Shown here piece after piece: positions 44,176 through 55,822 of a stretch of DNA of 64,000 nt. The position numbers and the translations under genes are program-made. The DNA is from Acephala macrosclerotiorum (Eukaryota > Ascomycota > Leotiomycetes > Helotiales > Mollisiaceae). The stretch is from positions 434,001-498,000 of the forward strand of contig MU119212.1 in assembly GCA_014904845.1 (NCBI GenBank). Direction: 5' to 3'. Position 1 is the first letter of the stretch, and each line of letters starts with the position of its first letter. The notes under the pieces are model-generated. The model was not told the origin of the DNA, made no database searches, and worked only from the letters and a program-made list of their open reading frames with translations.

Positions 44176-46170
44176 ATGGACATGTCTATAGAAGATGTGT
44201 GGCCGCTAGTCGTGCCGTCAGCGACTGATTTGCCTATCACTGACCCTATTTGCATCAACAAATCTTGCACAGCCTTCTATGCCGCAGAACACGCAAGCCA
44301 AGCAGCGATTCCTTTCGACTCTCTTGGGAAATATACGCATTGGATGGCATGATACTATGCATCTATCATTGCAGTCTTTGTTCTTGTCCACGTGTATCAC
44401 TCGCAAGATCATTCAATACACAAGGCCGATAGCTCTAGAAGGACATCGGTTGTGCAGAAGGTTATTGCTGCTAGTCGTTACATCTCATATAGCCAGACTG
44501 GAACCGAGAGAACCCACTGGCTGGGACTTCCTCTGAATGGCATGCTCGTGCTACTTCTGTCAAGTGTCGTCTTTGTTGTTTTTCTTACGATTGGTGTTCG
44601 ACAATATTACAGGGCTCATCTTGGGTAAGCACGCTGCGTAAAATAGGCAATGTTCAAGAGCTGGTGGACGCTGCCGGGTTCATTTCCTTCGTGCTCATAG
44701 CAGGTTGCTGACGTATCTCAAGATATGAATCTCTCCCACTCACAATTCGTTGTGGATTCATGTCTTTTGTATGTGCGCCACTTATGATAGCCTTCGCGGG
44801 CAAGGCGAACCTCGCCACATTGGTCACTGGCATCAGCCAAGAGAAGCTGAATATTGTTCATCGTTGGGTAGCCTGGATGTCTTTTGAGCTAGCCTGGGCA
44901 CACACAATACCATTCTTCTGGGTCCCTTACACGGATGGTGGTGCTGCAAATGTGAACATGTAGTTTTTAATGGGAACTACTGGACGAACAGAGGTATGAT
45001 TCCCGTTTTGTTGAATAATTGCCACTAACATCAAATAGTGGGGAGGCGTTCCTCTTTTGATCATTGCTCCTTCTCTGCGCCTTATCTCTACCAATAATTC
45101 GCGACTGATTCTACGAGACTTTCTATCAAGTACATATTATTCTCGCAATCACATACCTCGGCCTTCTGTTCTGGCATGCAGGAAATGCTCTGGACTCTTG
45201 GGTGTATCTCTGGGCTACACGAGCTCTCTGGCTGGCAACCTGGATAGCTCGTGCCTTTTGGTACACTCAGCTTCTCGACATTCACAATCAATGGTTCATC
45301 GGTGCTCCAACTACCCTCTGTCAGCTTCCAAACGACATGGTACGAATGGAGATTCTCGCACCTCGAGGCTTCAAGTTTTTGCCTGCTCAACACTGTTTCC
45401 TTCGCTTCCCATTTCTATGGCCATTTGACAACCATCCTTTCACGATTGCGTCGACACCGCAATCACCATCACAAAAATAGAATGAGACAGCGAGACGGGC
45501 AGCAGGCTCTCGTGTTCCTCGCTAGAGCACATCAAGGGTTTACGAAGAACTTGATGAAGTTCTGTGCTTTGCGGGCAGACCAGCAAGCTTCAGCTTAGAT
45601 TGAAGGTCCTTACGGAGGCACCAAACAGCCTATAGAACTTTTTTACCATACTTTGATCCTCGTCGCTGGAGGTACTGGCATTACAGCATGTCTTCCTTGC
45701 TTGAAATGCGTCGTTCATCAAGCAGCGGATTCGCGATCACGGATCAGGAAAGTGATTCTAATATGGGTGATGAAAGAGAGTGGGCACTTGATCTAGGCGC
45801 GCTGAAGACTGCTTTTGCTAAAGAGCAGAATTTAGTCTCTATACAGATACAGCTCTACGTCATGAAATCACCAACTGCAGAACTGGCACCGCTAGGAAAG
45901 GATGTGACCGGAGGCACTGAAATGAAAGGGTTGGCCACGAAAAGCTCTGATTCGGCTCCAGAAAATGAGGGATCATTGCCAGATGTCATATGATCGACCG
46001 TCGATGGCCAAGATGATCGCGGATATTAAGGAAGAATCATGGTGTTTGCCAGCGGACCAGAAAGTTTGAGAACGGATCTGGCGAATGCTTATCCGAGAGC
46101 TCAGTGGAAGGTTATGAATAAAGAGGTGCAAGAGATCGCGTTGCATCTGGAAGCATTTGGATGGTAGTTT
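44176..46170 (+). pseudogene. Ferric-chelate reductase (FRE family), dead
   Basis: Reading the three forward phases reconstructs most of a metalloreductase. It has an N-terminal CINKSCTAFY region, membrane segments (VFVLVHVY, LGLPLNGMLVLLLSSVVFVV), the two bis-heme histidine pairs spaced by 14 (HRWVAWMSFELAWAH and VHIILAITYLGLLFWH), the FAD-binding HPFTIAS, the NADPH-domain IEGPYGG and LVAGGTGIT, and a C-terminal FASGPESL and EIALHLEAFGW. In-frame stops are at TGA 44350, TAG 44961, TGA 45106, TAG 45478 and TAG 45596, and introns remain near 44625 and 44995. A live copy would reduce Fe(III) to Fe(II) at the cell surface ahead of Fet3/Ftr1. Five nonsense changes rule out sequencing error. Confidence 0.85.
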
Positions 46171-46653
46171 GAAAGCATAGATAGGTCTTTCACTATTCGG
46201 ATTTATGTCTCTTCGCCCTTTAAACGTTCTACTGAGATCGAGGCACTCGGAACACTGGAACAGCCTGAAGTTTTAGCGATGATGCCCTGTAGACTCAAAC
46301 ACGGGGCCCTGGTTTCGGCGGCCAAAGCTTGAGAGATCCCTCGCTGAGGAGATAGCTCCGTAAGAATCAAATATCAGGGACCAATTGAAAGACCAGCAAT
46401 GATTGAGCGTCCCCAAGATATCAGACAAGGTGCTTCTGGTTTTCACTCTTCATATCACGTCTAATCTGATTATCACCCCATGATTGAATTGCATAAGGCT
46501 GGAGAGATGTGATATCAGCACCCTAAAGAGAGGCTAGTGGGGTCCAGGGATCGGCCGCTACGCCCCGCCTCGTCCCGCCCCTCTGCAGCTACATGTGCAC
46601 CTCAGCTATCAGCTCCTACACTTACAATTTATTTTATCCTCAAACAACTCACG
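46171..46653. other. Intergenic region, no gene
   Basis: 3' flank of the reductase pseudogene and promoter of the CorA-like gene. GC-rich near 46550-46600. No repeat or RNA gene was seen. Confidence 0.5.
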
Positions 46654-48524
46654 ATGGACGACTCAGACGTATGGCCACTACCCCACAAGCCAGCAGAGCC
46701 AGTTGTCTCGTCATTGTATCACGATGTTGTGGGACATGGAACCATATTAGATGAAGCCTCGCCTAACCTGCTCAGTCCTGCGCACACCGACATCGAGGCT
46801 TGTAGAATAGATAAGCATGGTGAGCAGTTGCACGAGCGAGAGTCAATTACAATGGTTGATTGATTCCCCCCAGGCCTCGAGACCGAGTCAATTGAGAGCT
46901 ACGACGATTTGGAGTTCTATTTTGACACGACCAAGTCTTGTCACTGGGATGCCGCAGAGGGTAGTGAAGATGAAAATCAGGCTGAGCATGGAGCTGAGGC
47001 TGAGATATTGTACGCACCTATTTTCACTTCGAAGAGAGCAAATGAGACTTACTGAACACGATGAATAGCTTCATCCGTCAAAAGCATTCCAAGGCGCGCC
47101 TCTCTGTGACGGAATCCGCGTTAAAATGTCTGCTTTCCAAGCTTCAAGTGTTCTCAAGCTATGCCAATATCCTCACCTCGTTCACGATTGGAGAAGGGAA
47201 TCCTTCTGAAGGAAGAAGTGGTTTCTATTCTTCCGCTATAGGCGACATGTACAGTGCCCATGTTGACCAGACCGGTAAGTGATATCAAAAGTCCCTGCTC
47301 CAGAGCTTCCGGAATCTAACACGGATCTGGCAATAGGCATTGAGCTCTGCTACCTCCTCAAGTACGTCGAATTTGATGTTGGAAGTAGCTCACCAGCATT
47401 ATGGTGTGTACGAAAGATGGCCGTGTACCAGAAGGTGAACATGAGGAGCCAAGAAACGAAGTGCATCCTGATTCAGTCTTCGGCCGATGTCCAAAGGCGA
47501 AAAGAAGAAGTCGCTCAAAGCTTACAAGCTTGCGAGGACTTAAGTGAGCATTGGACGAGCTTGCATTTGTTACTGCTTGGAACATTGACCCGAAACTGGA
47601 CGACGTATCTCAAATATCTGGACATCAGCGTTGAACACCTCGTAAGTCCGGCTCCTTCTTGTGATGACCCACTATCTAATCCAGACTTTCATCCAGCATT
47701 CTTCACTCCACTCGTCAACAGTCCCCAAAATCACAATTACAGATCTCCAAAATGCTTCAACTTTGGCAGACCTCCTTCTCAGATCAACCCACGTCCTGAA
47801 ACTCAACATGGAAGTTTTCAAAGCGCTCTCGAGAGAAACCAAGAGAGCCGAGGACATCGACAGCCCAGATTCCTACTCAAGGTATCGAACTTTGGAATGG
47901 GCGATCGATTCAACGATGTCAGAGACCAAACTTCTGCGTGATCATGTGGATTTGGTGCTGAATCGAGCGAAGGGTATTCAAGCGATGGTGAGCTAGATTG
48001 TGTTGTTGGCGGATCTACAAATTGCATGCAATTGACTGATTATACGTATAGATGAGAGATCTTATCTCCATTCGAGAAACTGAAAGCATGCAAGACCTTG
48101 TGAGGAACACCAGACAGGTTACGATCAAGCCAGAGGAGAGCACCAGCAGTACGCTCGTAGATTTTCGACGAATCCCGATTCGAGATATTTCCCAGGAACC
48201 CCCAGTAGTTCGAGAGCCGAAGTCGACGAAGACCATCACTCTCGTGATGCTACTTTACCTTCCCCTGATCTTCACATCTGTAGGTACCACCTTCAACCCG
48301 GAACTACTGGCTAACCCGCCCAGACATTCCTCAGCATGGGCTTCATCCACGTCACCTCATCCCACGGCGGTTTAATCGTCGTTGCTGACGATGACATGTA
48401 CTTCTACCTTGCTCTCACTCTTCCCCTCCTGATGGTGACAATCGGCGGCTGGTATCTGTGGGAATGCAGAGCAAGGAGACAAAGAAGGATTAGTGATACA
48501 GAGGAGAATGTGAAGCTGGAATAG
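46654..48524 (+). CDS. CorA-like protein with C-terminal two-helix hairpin
   Basis: Seven exons are predicted: 46654-46819, 46874-47009, 47069-47274, 47337-47641, 47697-47987, 48052-48279 and 48324-48524, about 510 aa with consistent phases. The fourth intron could instead end at 47684, adding 12 nt. The N-terminal 150 residues are soluble. The middle is helical (LEDLSEHWTSLHLLLLGTL-like, then DLQNASTLADLLLRSTHV, HVDLVLNRAKGIQAM, RDLISIRETESMQDLV), as in the CorA stalk. The C-terminus has two hydrophobic helices (ITLVMLLYLPLIFTS and FYLALTLPLLMVTIGGWYLW) separated by a loop. The GMN signature of real CorA Mg2+ channels is absent: FLSMGFIHVTS occupies that place. It is therefore a CorA-fold membrane protein of unknown function, a class expanded in fungi. 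Confidence 0.72.
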
Positions 48525-48982
48525 CTTTCACAAAGCCTCTGATCATTCGCTTTACCTCATAAAACTGAAAACAACACTGCTATCCTTGAGGAAACTTCGG
48601 CAGCACCGCGCATGTCAAGACATACTCAGAATTGCAGTAGGTCTCTAGGGACTAAGATGATCAATCAGCAACTGGTTGATAGATTAATAATGACACGGAT
48701 AGGTTTTGGGAAGCGATTTGGCGTTATTTGAAATTAGGTATCTGGGAATTGGGATGAATAGTTGATAATGAAAAGTTTGACATGACCACGGACATTGAGA
48801 AGACACCTAGTTTCTCTTCAGATCGAGTGACCTCTTTTGACCTTGCTCGAGCAAGCGAATGTCTTCTCATGGCCAAATTGTCCGCAACGATTGCAGACAA
48901 GGCTTCTTCGCCCAATCCGAAGTACAATCCCCGACTCAATATCGTACAAAAGCAGTAGATTGATGAACTTCAAACTCCTCGT
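48525..48982. other. Convergent 3' intergenic region, no gene
   Basis: Between the CorA-like gene (plus) and the APC transporter gene (minus). Presumed 3' UTRs only. Confidence 0.55.
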
Positions 48983-50769
48983 CTACTTCTTCCTTAGTGG
49001 CGCATCCTTTACCTTGCCATTCACCCCACCGTTCAAGGCCTTGTCCCCATCCGTCATCACTCTCCCAAGATCCCCACCACCAACAACCTGCCCATCATGC
49101 TCCGGCTCTACATCCGCCGGAACAGGAGGTCCAGTAAACGATTTCCTTCCTCGAATAATATACCACACCAAACTGATCAACGCAAAGCCCATGAACACTA
49201 CACTCGCATAATTCATGCTCACAGGCGTTACTGGGATAGCGGTCGGCATGCAGAACAGTACAATCGCTAACACAATCCAAGCCACGGTCGCTGCGTTGAT
49301 GAAGAACCCGAATTTACCCAAAGAGAAAGTCGAATGCCGGACAGCTTTTCGACCTCTGATAAGTGACACCAGAATCGGGATACCATAGGACACGCTCAAA
49401 CAAATCGTAGCCACACCCGTGAAAGCGTTGAAAGCACTCGTGGAGCCGAAATAGATGCATCCCAAAATACAATCAGCAACAGTACTCAACACCAAGCCCC
49501 AAAGCGGAATACCAAACCTCTTATTCACCCTCGCCCAAAGCCTGGATCCCGGAATCGCACCATCGCGTGCAAAAGCATACGTGCAACGACTAGCAGCCGT
49601 CAAAGCACCTACACCTGCAAAGAACAGAATCCCAAGAATCAAGAAGAGGAGGCCGAAACCACCGCCAGCTGAGCCGGTAGCGATTTTGAAGACGAGACCG
49701 ATGGGTTGGCCGTTTGCGACGGAGAGGAGGAGAGAGACGTCGGGGAGGACGAAGAGGATGGGGATTAGGTAGATTATTCCGGTAATGCCGGCGGCGGCGA
49801 CAGAGAGGACCATGGCGCGGGGGACTTCGCGTTCTGGCATCTGGACTTCTTCACACATTGCTGCTACCATGCCGTAGCCGGTGAGGGTGTCTGTTTCGTG
49901 TTAGAGGGTGCTAAAGATTGGATTTTGGGATTAGATGATTCTCACAAGCTGCTTGTAATAACCCAACGAACCACGCCCAACCAGAAGGCCATCCACTGGC
50001 GGAAGCATCGAAATGTGCAAAGACAAACTCAGCATTTCGACGATCATCAGACATAACCAAGATCGTGACGACAATGATGATCACAGAAGCGGAGGTCCAG
50101 TAAATGCAGATCTTGTTGATGAGATCCAGATATTTTGCTCCAAAGACGTTGACGAGAAAGGCAATAGACATGACGGTCCAAAACATAAGCACTGTCTGCC
50201 ACTGAGTGGCCACAAAATCTTCGTTCCAGAGTGTGATGGCTGAGAGGATCAATTGGGCTCCAGAGAAATTTATACTCAAAGTGACTGTCCAGTTTCCAAC
50301 CAAAGTGAGCCAACCTGTTACCCATGAAACTATTGGAGCGTATTTCTTCGTGGAAAGCATAGCACTCCAGTAATAAACACCTCCAGAGGTTGGATAGACA
50401 GCACAGATCTCGGCAAGAGAGGCTGCGATACTAAGACTGATGATAGAAACGAAAATCCACCCATATAGAACAGTCACAGATTGGCCGTCTGTTAATGAAA
50501 TTGCCATTGTTGTGCTGAGACCCTGAGAAATCAGTTCCAATGTCTAAAGGAAGCGGGGTCTTTGGACATACGAAAGGGACAGCCATAATGGCAAATGATC
50601 CGTAAGAGATTAGATAAGATACATGGACATTTGCAGAGAAGACTCACAATCCCAAAATGCTCATCATGCTCAAAGACCTGGGCAATTCGGCCTTGTAACC
50701 CATGGTTTCCAGTGCTGTATCGGCATTATTGTTGATGGTTGCTCCATCATGAGAGAATGACCCCGTCAT
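48983..50769 (-). CDS. APC-family amino acid/GABA/choline permease
   Basis: Exons 50769-50648, 50599-50572, 50522-49946 and 49890-48983 would give 544 aa with about twelve membrane helices. The start MTGSFSHDGATI is followed by YKAELPRSLSMMSILGLSF and AVPFGLSTT, typical of the fungal ACT subfamily (Uga4, Hnm1 and relatives). Further markers are CAVYPTSGGVYYWSA, TGYGMVAAMCEEVQMPEREVPRA and AFARDGAIPGSR. It would import an amino acid, GABA or choline by proton symport at the plasma membrane. The substrate is unknown. The first intron (50600-50647) ends in GG instead of AG (reads TTACGG), although phase and protein similarity demand that boundary, so expression may be impaired (see findings). 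The C-terminal tail is soluble and Gly/Asp-rich. Confidence 0.82.
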
Positions 50770-51598
50770 GGCTATCTAATCCCGTATCTATATCTATTTT
50801 GATAGAAGTGAAAAAAAAGATGAATCTCTAATGTGAAAAGAAAAAGTGACGCCGAGCAGCGGGAGCTCAGAGCACCTGATATATAATTCTGTCTCTCATG
50901 ATTTCAGGAGCAGCAAGATAACGCGTAACGTGTAAATATCGGATGGAGAGCACTGATATTGATAGAGGCAAGTTTGTGTCAAAGGGAGCTGTCAAAAATT
51001 CAAGGAAAGCTTGGAGAAAAAGCGGAGTAAACTTTCACATAACGTAATTTTGCTCAAGCGGGGGCACTAAAGGGACGGGCCTTGGCATTGTTCCGAGGGG
51101 TTTGGAGTATCAAAGACTTCAAAGATCGGATAGATAACTAATAAATAGAAAGGAACATCGGGATCCGAGGAAATAGAGGCGTTGTAAAATGCAACATGTG
51201 AGGTGAAAAGGGAGGCAACAAATATGCAGGTGGACTGCTCCTAGTAGGGACCTGTTATTTATGACACTCTGAAATACAATAAGATCTTAGTTGGAAATGG
51301 TACCAACTTTGGTCCTTTGGTATATTGCTTATCTCCTCTTCACATCATGAGGTAATTTGTAACCTCAGATTTAAACTCATATGGAGTGAATCGCTCTGAG
51401 ATGTTGTCTGATGACGGCACGTGGAAACTCTAGACTTCATTAGGTCTCATCGCGGCGCCGCTTTATGAACGGCCACATGCCTCCTTAGTTTTAATCGAAG
51501 TTGAGGTGTATTATTATTCGGCCCCAGTGACAGTCCTGCCCTATGACCAACAAGCAGGGGCAACCACCACCAACGTCACGATTCTTGGTTCCACAAAG
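50770..51598. other. Divergent promoter between the APC gene and SEY1
   Basis: 829 bp between the start codons of the minus-strand transporter and plus-strand SEY1. It has A/T-rich stretches and no coding signal. No specific regulatory site could be assigned with confidence. Confidence 0.5.
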
Positions 51599-54411
51599 AT
51601 GGCATCTTCTACAAATGGGCACGGTCGGAGGCCCTCTGCAGCATCTCGAGCAACTGCGCCCTCGGTCATGACGATGAACGGCCACTTTGCTGGTGTTGGG
51701 GATGCGCCCACAAAAGAGCAATATGAACATGGCATACAGGTTATTGATGAGGAGAAGGCATTCAAGTATGCAATGATCTGCTAGCATATCTGTCCCCTAT
51801 ACTGACAATTCCCCAGTCCTCGTCTCAACACATATCTCCAGCTCACCAAAGTTGCACAATCTGGCTTCAACTACCATCTCATCTCAGTCTTTGGCTCCCA
51901 ATCTACTGGCAAATCGACCTTGCTAAACCATCTATTCGGCACTGCATTTGGTGTAATGTCCGAGACGGAAAGGCGACAGACTACTAAGGGAATATGGATG
52001 TCAAAGAACAAGAGAGAAGGGGCGCAAGTGCCCGAGTCGCAGAAGATGGCCGACAACATATTGGTAATGGATGTCGAAGGTACAGATGGTCGGGAACGTG
52101 GGGAAGACCAGGACTTCGAAAGGAAGAGCGCCCTATTCGCTTTGGCCACAAGTGAGGTCCTTATTGTCAATATTTGGGAGCACCAAGTTGGGTTATACCA
52201 GGGCGCGAACATGGGATTGCTGAAGACAGTTTTCGAAGTCAATTTGCAGTTGTTTTTGAAGGACAAGCAGTAAGTACTGGTCGCATATCCTCAAGTCGCG
52301 ACAAGCCTCTAACACGTCTCAGATCAAACCCTCGGTCCCTCCTATTCTTCGTCATCCGCGATCACTTAGGAACTACACCCTTGGCGAATCTTCGAAATAC
52401 CCTCATTGCAGATTTGACGAATATTTGGTCTACTCTTTCAAAGCCCGCTGGACTCGAGAAGTCCCGCATCGAAGACTATTTTGACTTTGCATTCGCTGCA
52501 CTACCACACAAGATCCTCCAGCCAGAGAAGTTTTTGACAGAGGTAGACAAGCTGGGAACAAGATTCAGAGCCGGCCATCGCACATCAAAGCAAAATGGGC
52601 TCACTGATCATGAGTTCGACGGAGGTGTGTTCCTACCAGAGTACCACCGAAGGATCCCCGCCGATGGATTTTCTGTGTATGCGGAGGGTGTCTGGGACCA
52701 GATTGTGAACAATAAGGACTTGGATCTCCCAACTCAGCAGGAACTTTTGGCGCAATTCCGATGCGACGAGATATCACGAGAAGTGCTGGAAGCATTCGAT
52801 GTGGCTATTGCCCCCCTCGAGGAGAAGCAGGCGGACGGTATCCGAATGGGTAAACCTACCGTCTTGGTAGACCTCGGAGTTTCTGGCAAGGCAGCACGGG
52901 TGAAGAGCATCAAGGCGTTCGAGACCGAAGCTAGCAGATACCACAAGGGCGTTTATGCTCGGAAGCGCGTGGAGTTAGAGGGAAAGATTGACACGCGATT
53001 AAAGGCTTTATACCAGGGGCAGCTCTCGGCGGCTCACAAGTCAGGGGTGGCGACTTTCAGCGATGCTGTATCTGTAGCAGTCAAGGCGGGCCAAAAGAAG
53101 GGCGCTTCATACGAATTTGCCGAAATTGTAGACCGAGAGAAGACGGTCGCTTTGAAGCAGTTTGAGGCTGAGGCCAAAAGTCTTGCTATTGAGGGCGTGT
53201 CGTGGAGTAACTTCAAGCAGCAGTATAATTTATACGAGAAGGATCTGGACGAAGTGAGTGCAAGTTTGCGAAAGGAGGAGATGCGACGACTCGCGACTCG
53301 GGTGGAGAGATGGGTACGATCAAGATTGGGCGACTCAGTTGGTCTCGAATTTAACAAACTTGGATCTGGCAGAGGTGGAAGTGGCGCCCCTGAGACAGGC
53401 GAAAGACCGGTATCGGAGAAAGACCTCTGGGACAGAATATGGAACTTGTTTATCGCTACCGTTAAGGAGGCGGAAACTCGTTTCATAGAACGCGCCAAAA
53501 GTTTCGATGCGGATCAAGATGAAATTGAGGTTGGATTGTGGCGGTTGCGTCGCAAGAGTTGGGGTGTCTTGAAGGCTAAGATTGATGAGGAAGTAATGGA
53601 AGGAAACATCCTGCTCAAGCTACGGGAGAACTTTGAAGACAAGTTCCGTTACGACGAGGCTGGCGTGCCTAGGATTTGGCGGCCGACCGACGATATCGAG
53701 GGGATGTACACCAAAGCGAAAGATTCCACTCTCACTTTGATACCTCTTCTCTCAAGGTTTCGACTTTCGGAAACTTATGCTCCGCCAGATCTTCCAGGAT
53801 GGATCGGCAACGCACCAGCCTCTGTAGATTCGAAGGATGAGGAAGATCTGACTCCTATCGGCGGTGTGGATGAGGAAGAAGGAAAGAGTTTGGAGGAAGA
53901 GATGACAATTCTTAGCGAAGCCAAACGCCAAGATCTCGTCGTGAGATTCAAGAAGACAGCCGATGGAGTGTATGTGGAAGCAAAGCGCAGTGCCATTGGT
54001 GGTGTCGCACAAGTTCCTCTATACTTCTACGGTTTGCTTCTGGCGTTGGGCTGGAATGAAATTGTTGCTGGTATGTATCTACCCTCATTTCACGATATTT
54101 TATGCTAACAGGTTTTAGTTCTTCGCAATCCTGTCTATTTCATCTTCCTCATCCTTCTTGGTGTGGCAGCATATGTCACCTACACTTTGAACCTATGGGG
54201 TCCGATGCTGCGCATGGCAAACGCTGCATCAGCTCAGGCCGTCGAAATCGGCAAAGAGAAGCTTCGCGAATTCTTGGAAAGTTCAGATACCGGCCGACAA
54301 GCAATCGGCATGAGAGCTCGAGACGACAGTGATATGATCAGCCTGAAAACTCTTGATAGTAAGGGCAAGACAAAATCATCCATCGAGGACGACGACGATG
54401 ATGAAATATAG
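51599..54411 (+). CDS. SEY1: ER membrane-fusion GTPase Sey1
   Basis: Four exons (51599-51765, 51817-52269, 52323-54070, 54119-54411) give 886 aa. The dynamin-like (RHD3/atlastin-related) GTPase domain carries the P-loop GSQSTGKST near residues 82-90, switch elements QTTKGIWM and [13 protein letters not shown], and the RDHLG motif of this family. A long helical bundle occupies about residues 330-750. Two hydrophobic segments, [16 protein letters not shown] and the stretch [16 protein letters not shown], form the ER membrane hairpin near residues 790-825, followed by a cytosolic tail ending in an Asp/Glu run. The protein drives homotypic fusion of ER tubules. A downstream ATG (51668) could also start translation. 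ATG 51599 has the better context (AAGATGG). Confidence 0.96.
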
Positions 54412-54750
54412 GCATTGCGGCGTTTTTCCATGGGTTTTTGTATATGAATGGGGCCTAATGCATAACGGTTGTACTTTAAGATAGGCAGGTGTAATATGGG
54501 TGGTCTTTAGGAATGAATGGAACACTATGGTAGATCTTGAACTGTTGTGCTAAGTGAAAAGGTGACTTTGTGACTTTCATTGTTCTCGGACTACGTGAGC
54601 CATGACGTGACAACAACGAAATACAGTAAGATTCCAGCCCCGCTACGGTATGTCCCAACATATTACTAGCCGCATTTTCGCTTCAACTTCGCTTTTCTAA
54701 ACCTGCAATATATATTTAAATAATAATTTTCTAATAATAGATCCTCAGAA
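54412..54750. other. SEY1 3' flank and tRNA 5' flank
   Basis: AT-rich toward the tRNA (54700-54740). No coding signal. The TATATATT-like stretch at about 54710 may help Pol III initiation, but this is only suggestive. Confidence 0.45.
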
Positions 54751-54831
54751 GGCGTCTTGGCGGAGTGGTTAACGCGACAGACTTGAAATCTGTTTCCTTC
54801 GGGAGCGTAGGTTCGAGTCCTGCAGACGTCG
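54751..54831 (+). tRNA. tRNA-Ser (anticodon UGA)
   Basis: The sequence folds as a type-II tRNA of 81 nt. The acceptor stem GGCGTCT pairs with AGACGTC (one G-T), followed by a G discriminator. The D-arm contains GTGGTTAACGC, the anticodon arm ACAGA-CTTGAAA-TCTGT shows TGA, a long variable arm is formed by TTCCTTCGGGAGCG, and the T-arm is GTAGG-TTCGAGT-CCTGC. The long variable arm and the anticodon both indicate serine. There is no intron. The internal A box (TGGCGGAGTGG) and B box (GGTTCGAGTCC) are intact. Confidence 0.96.
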
Positions 54832-55822
54832 ACGCACCCCTAGGGAGCAAATTTTTGCCATTTTTGTATTGTCTTTAGAGTACGAAAGTATATAATGAGG
54901 ACATGCATATTTCGGGAGTCTTTCGGGAGTCTTTCGGGAGTCGGTTCGGCTCAAATAGGTTTTTTTTACACTCTTCTGTCAAGTTTAAAACGTTGTTGGG
55001 GCTTCCTGTTTTTGATCTGTTGGATTATTTTTTGGATTATTTTACTCGAGAAGAGGTCGGAGTTTTTTTTTTTTTTTTTTTGGCAGTTATCGCTATTACG
55101 TATTTACTGTGTCTTAGTGTAGTGGGTCTTGAGGCTCATAATGTCTTTGTCCATTGTGGCTTTCTTTGATTCACGTCGTGGTTTTTCTCCTTGCTTTCTC
55201 CTTTATTTGAAATTTGAAATTTTTTTTTTGAGAATTTTGGCTCGGCTCGCTAAGCGAACACCGGTCCTGAATGGAATGAAATCATTTCCCTCAAAATGCA
55301 ATGGAAAATTATGAATGTTCGAGCGTTGCTGGAGGATTGATGACCAATTTCCAACATTCATGCGAGTACTCGGTGCTACTGCATACACGATGCGGCTGTA
55401 GTGCTTACCTCGTTAGTATGAGCCAAGTCGCCGTCCTACAAGGATCGCGCCTTCCTGACTCCTGCCGACGAAAATTCCTGGTCCATGTCACGATCAATCA
55501 TACGATTTTCAAGCGGAAAATTGCGTTACATATAGCTTCAAGGTATCTATATAGCAGGTAGGATTGTTCAACTGCTGCAGGAAGCCGCCTGATGAAACTT
55601 GGGATAGGCATTTGATCGAAGTGATCCATGGTGGAAGGTACCAAGAGACTGTGAAGAGCTGAGGAAATGAAGCAACACTACGAGGTCTTTGGCCGGAAGA
55701 TCTTTCGCCTCTCTTATATCAGGCGGCTAGGATAAGTGTAAAATATAAGATGCTTCTCATCTCCCTTTCTTGCAGGACTCAAGCTTACGAAATCACTCAC
55801 TGAACATTCTCCGCGCATCAAC
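54832..55822. other. Intergenic region downstream of tRNA, low complexity
   Basis: It contains three near-tandem copies of TTTCGGGAGTC at about 54910-54945, an uninterrupted T run of 18-19 at about 55064-55082, and a second T run near 55220. There is no convincing gene. T-rich sequence next to a tRNA could be debris of retroelement insertion, but no element ends were identified. Confidence 0.45.

Noticed and set aside
30531..50769. Siderophore or secondary-metabolite gene cluster around FTR1-FET3
   Set aside because: The neighbours are a phosphatase, a fructosamine-kinase-like gene, a kinetochore gene and transporters. No NRPS, PKS or tailoring set is present.
55064..55082. T run as a Pol III terminator of the tRNA gene
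   Set aside because: It lies more than 230 bp beyond the tRNA end, so a shorter T run nearer the gene would act first. It is simply a homopolymer.
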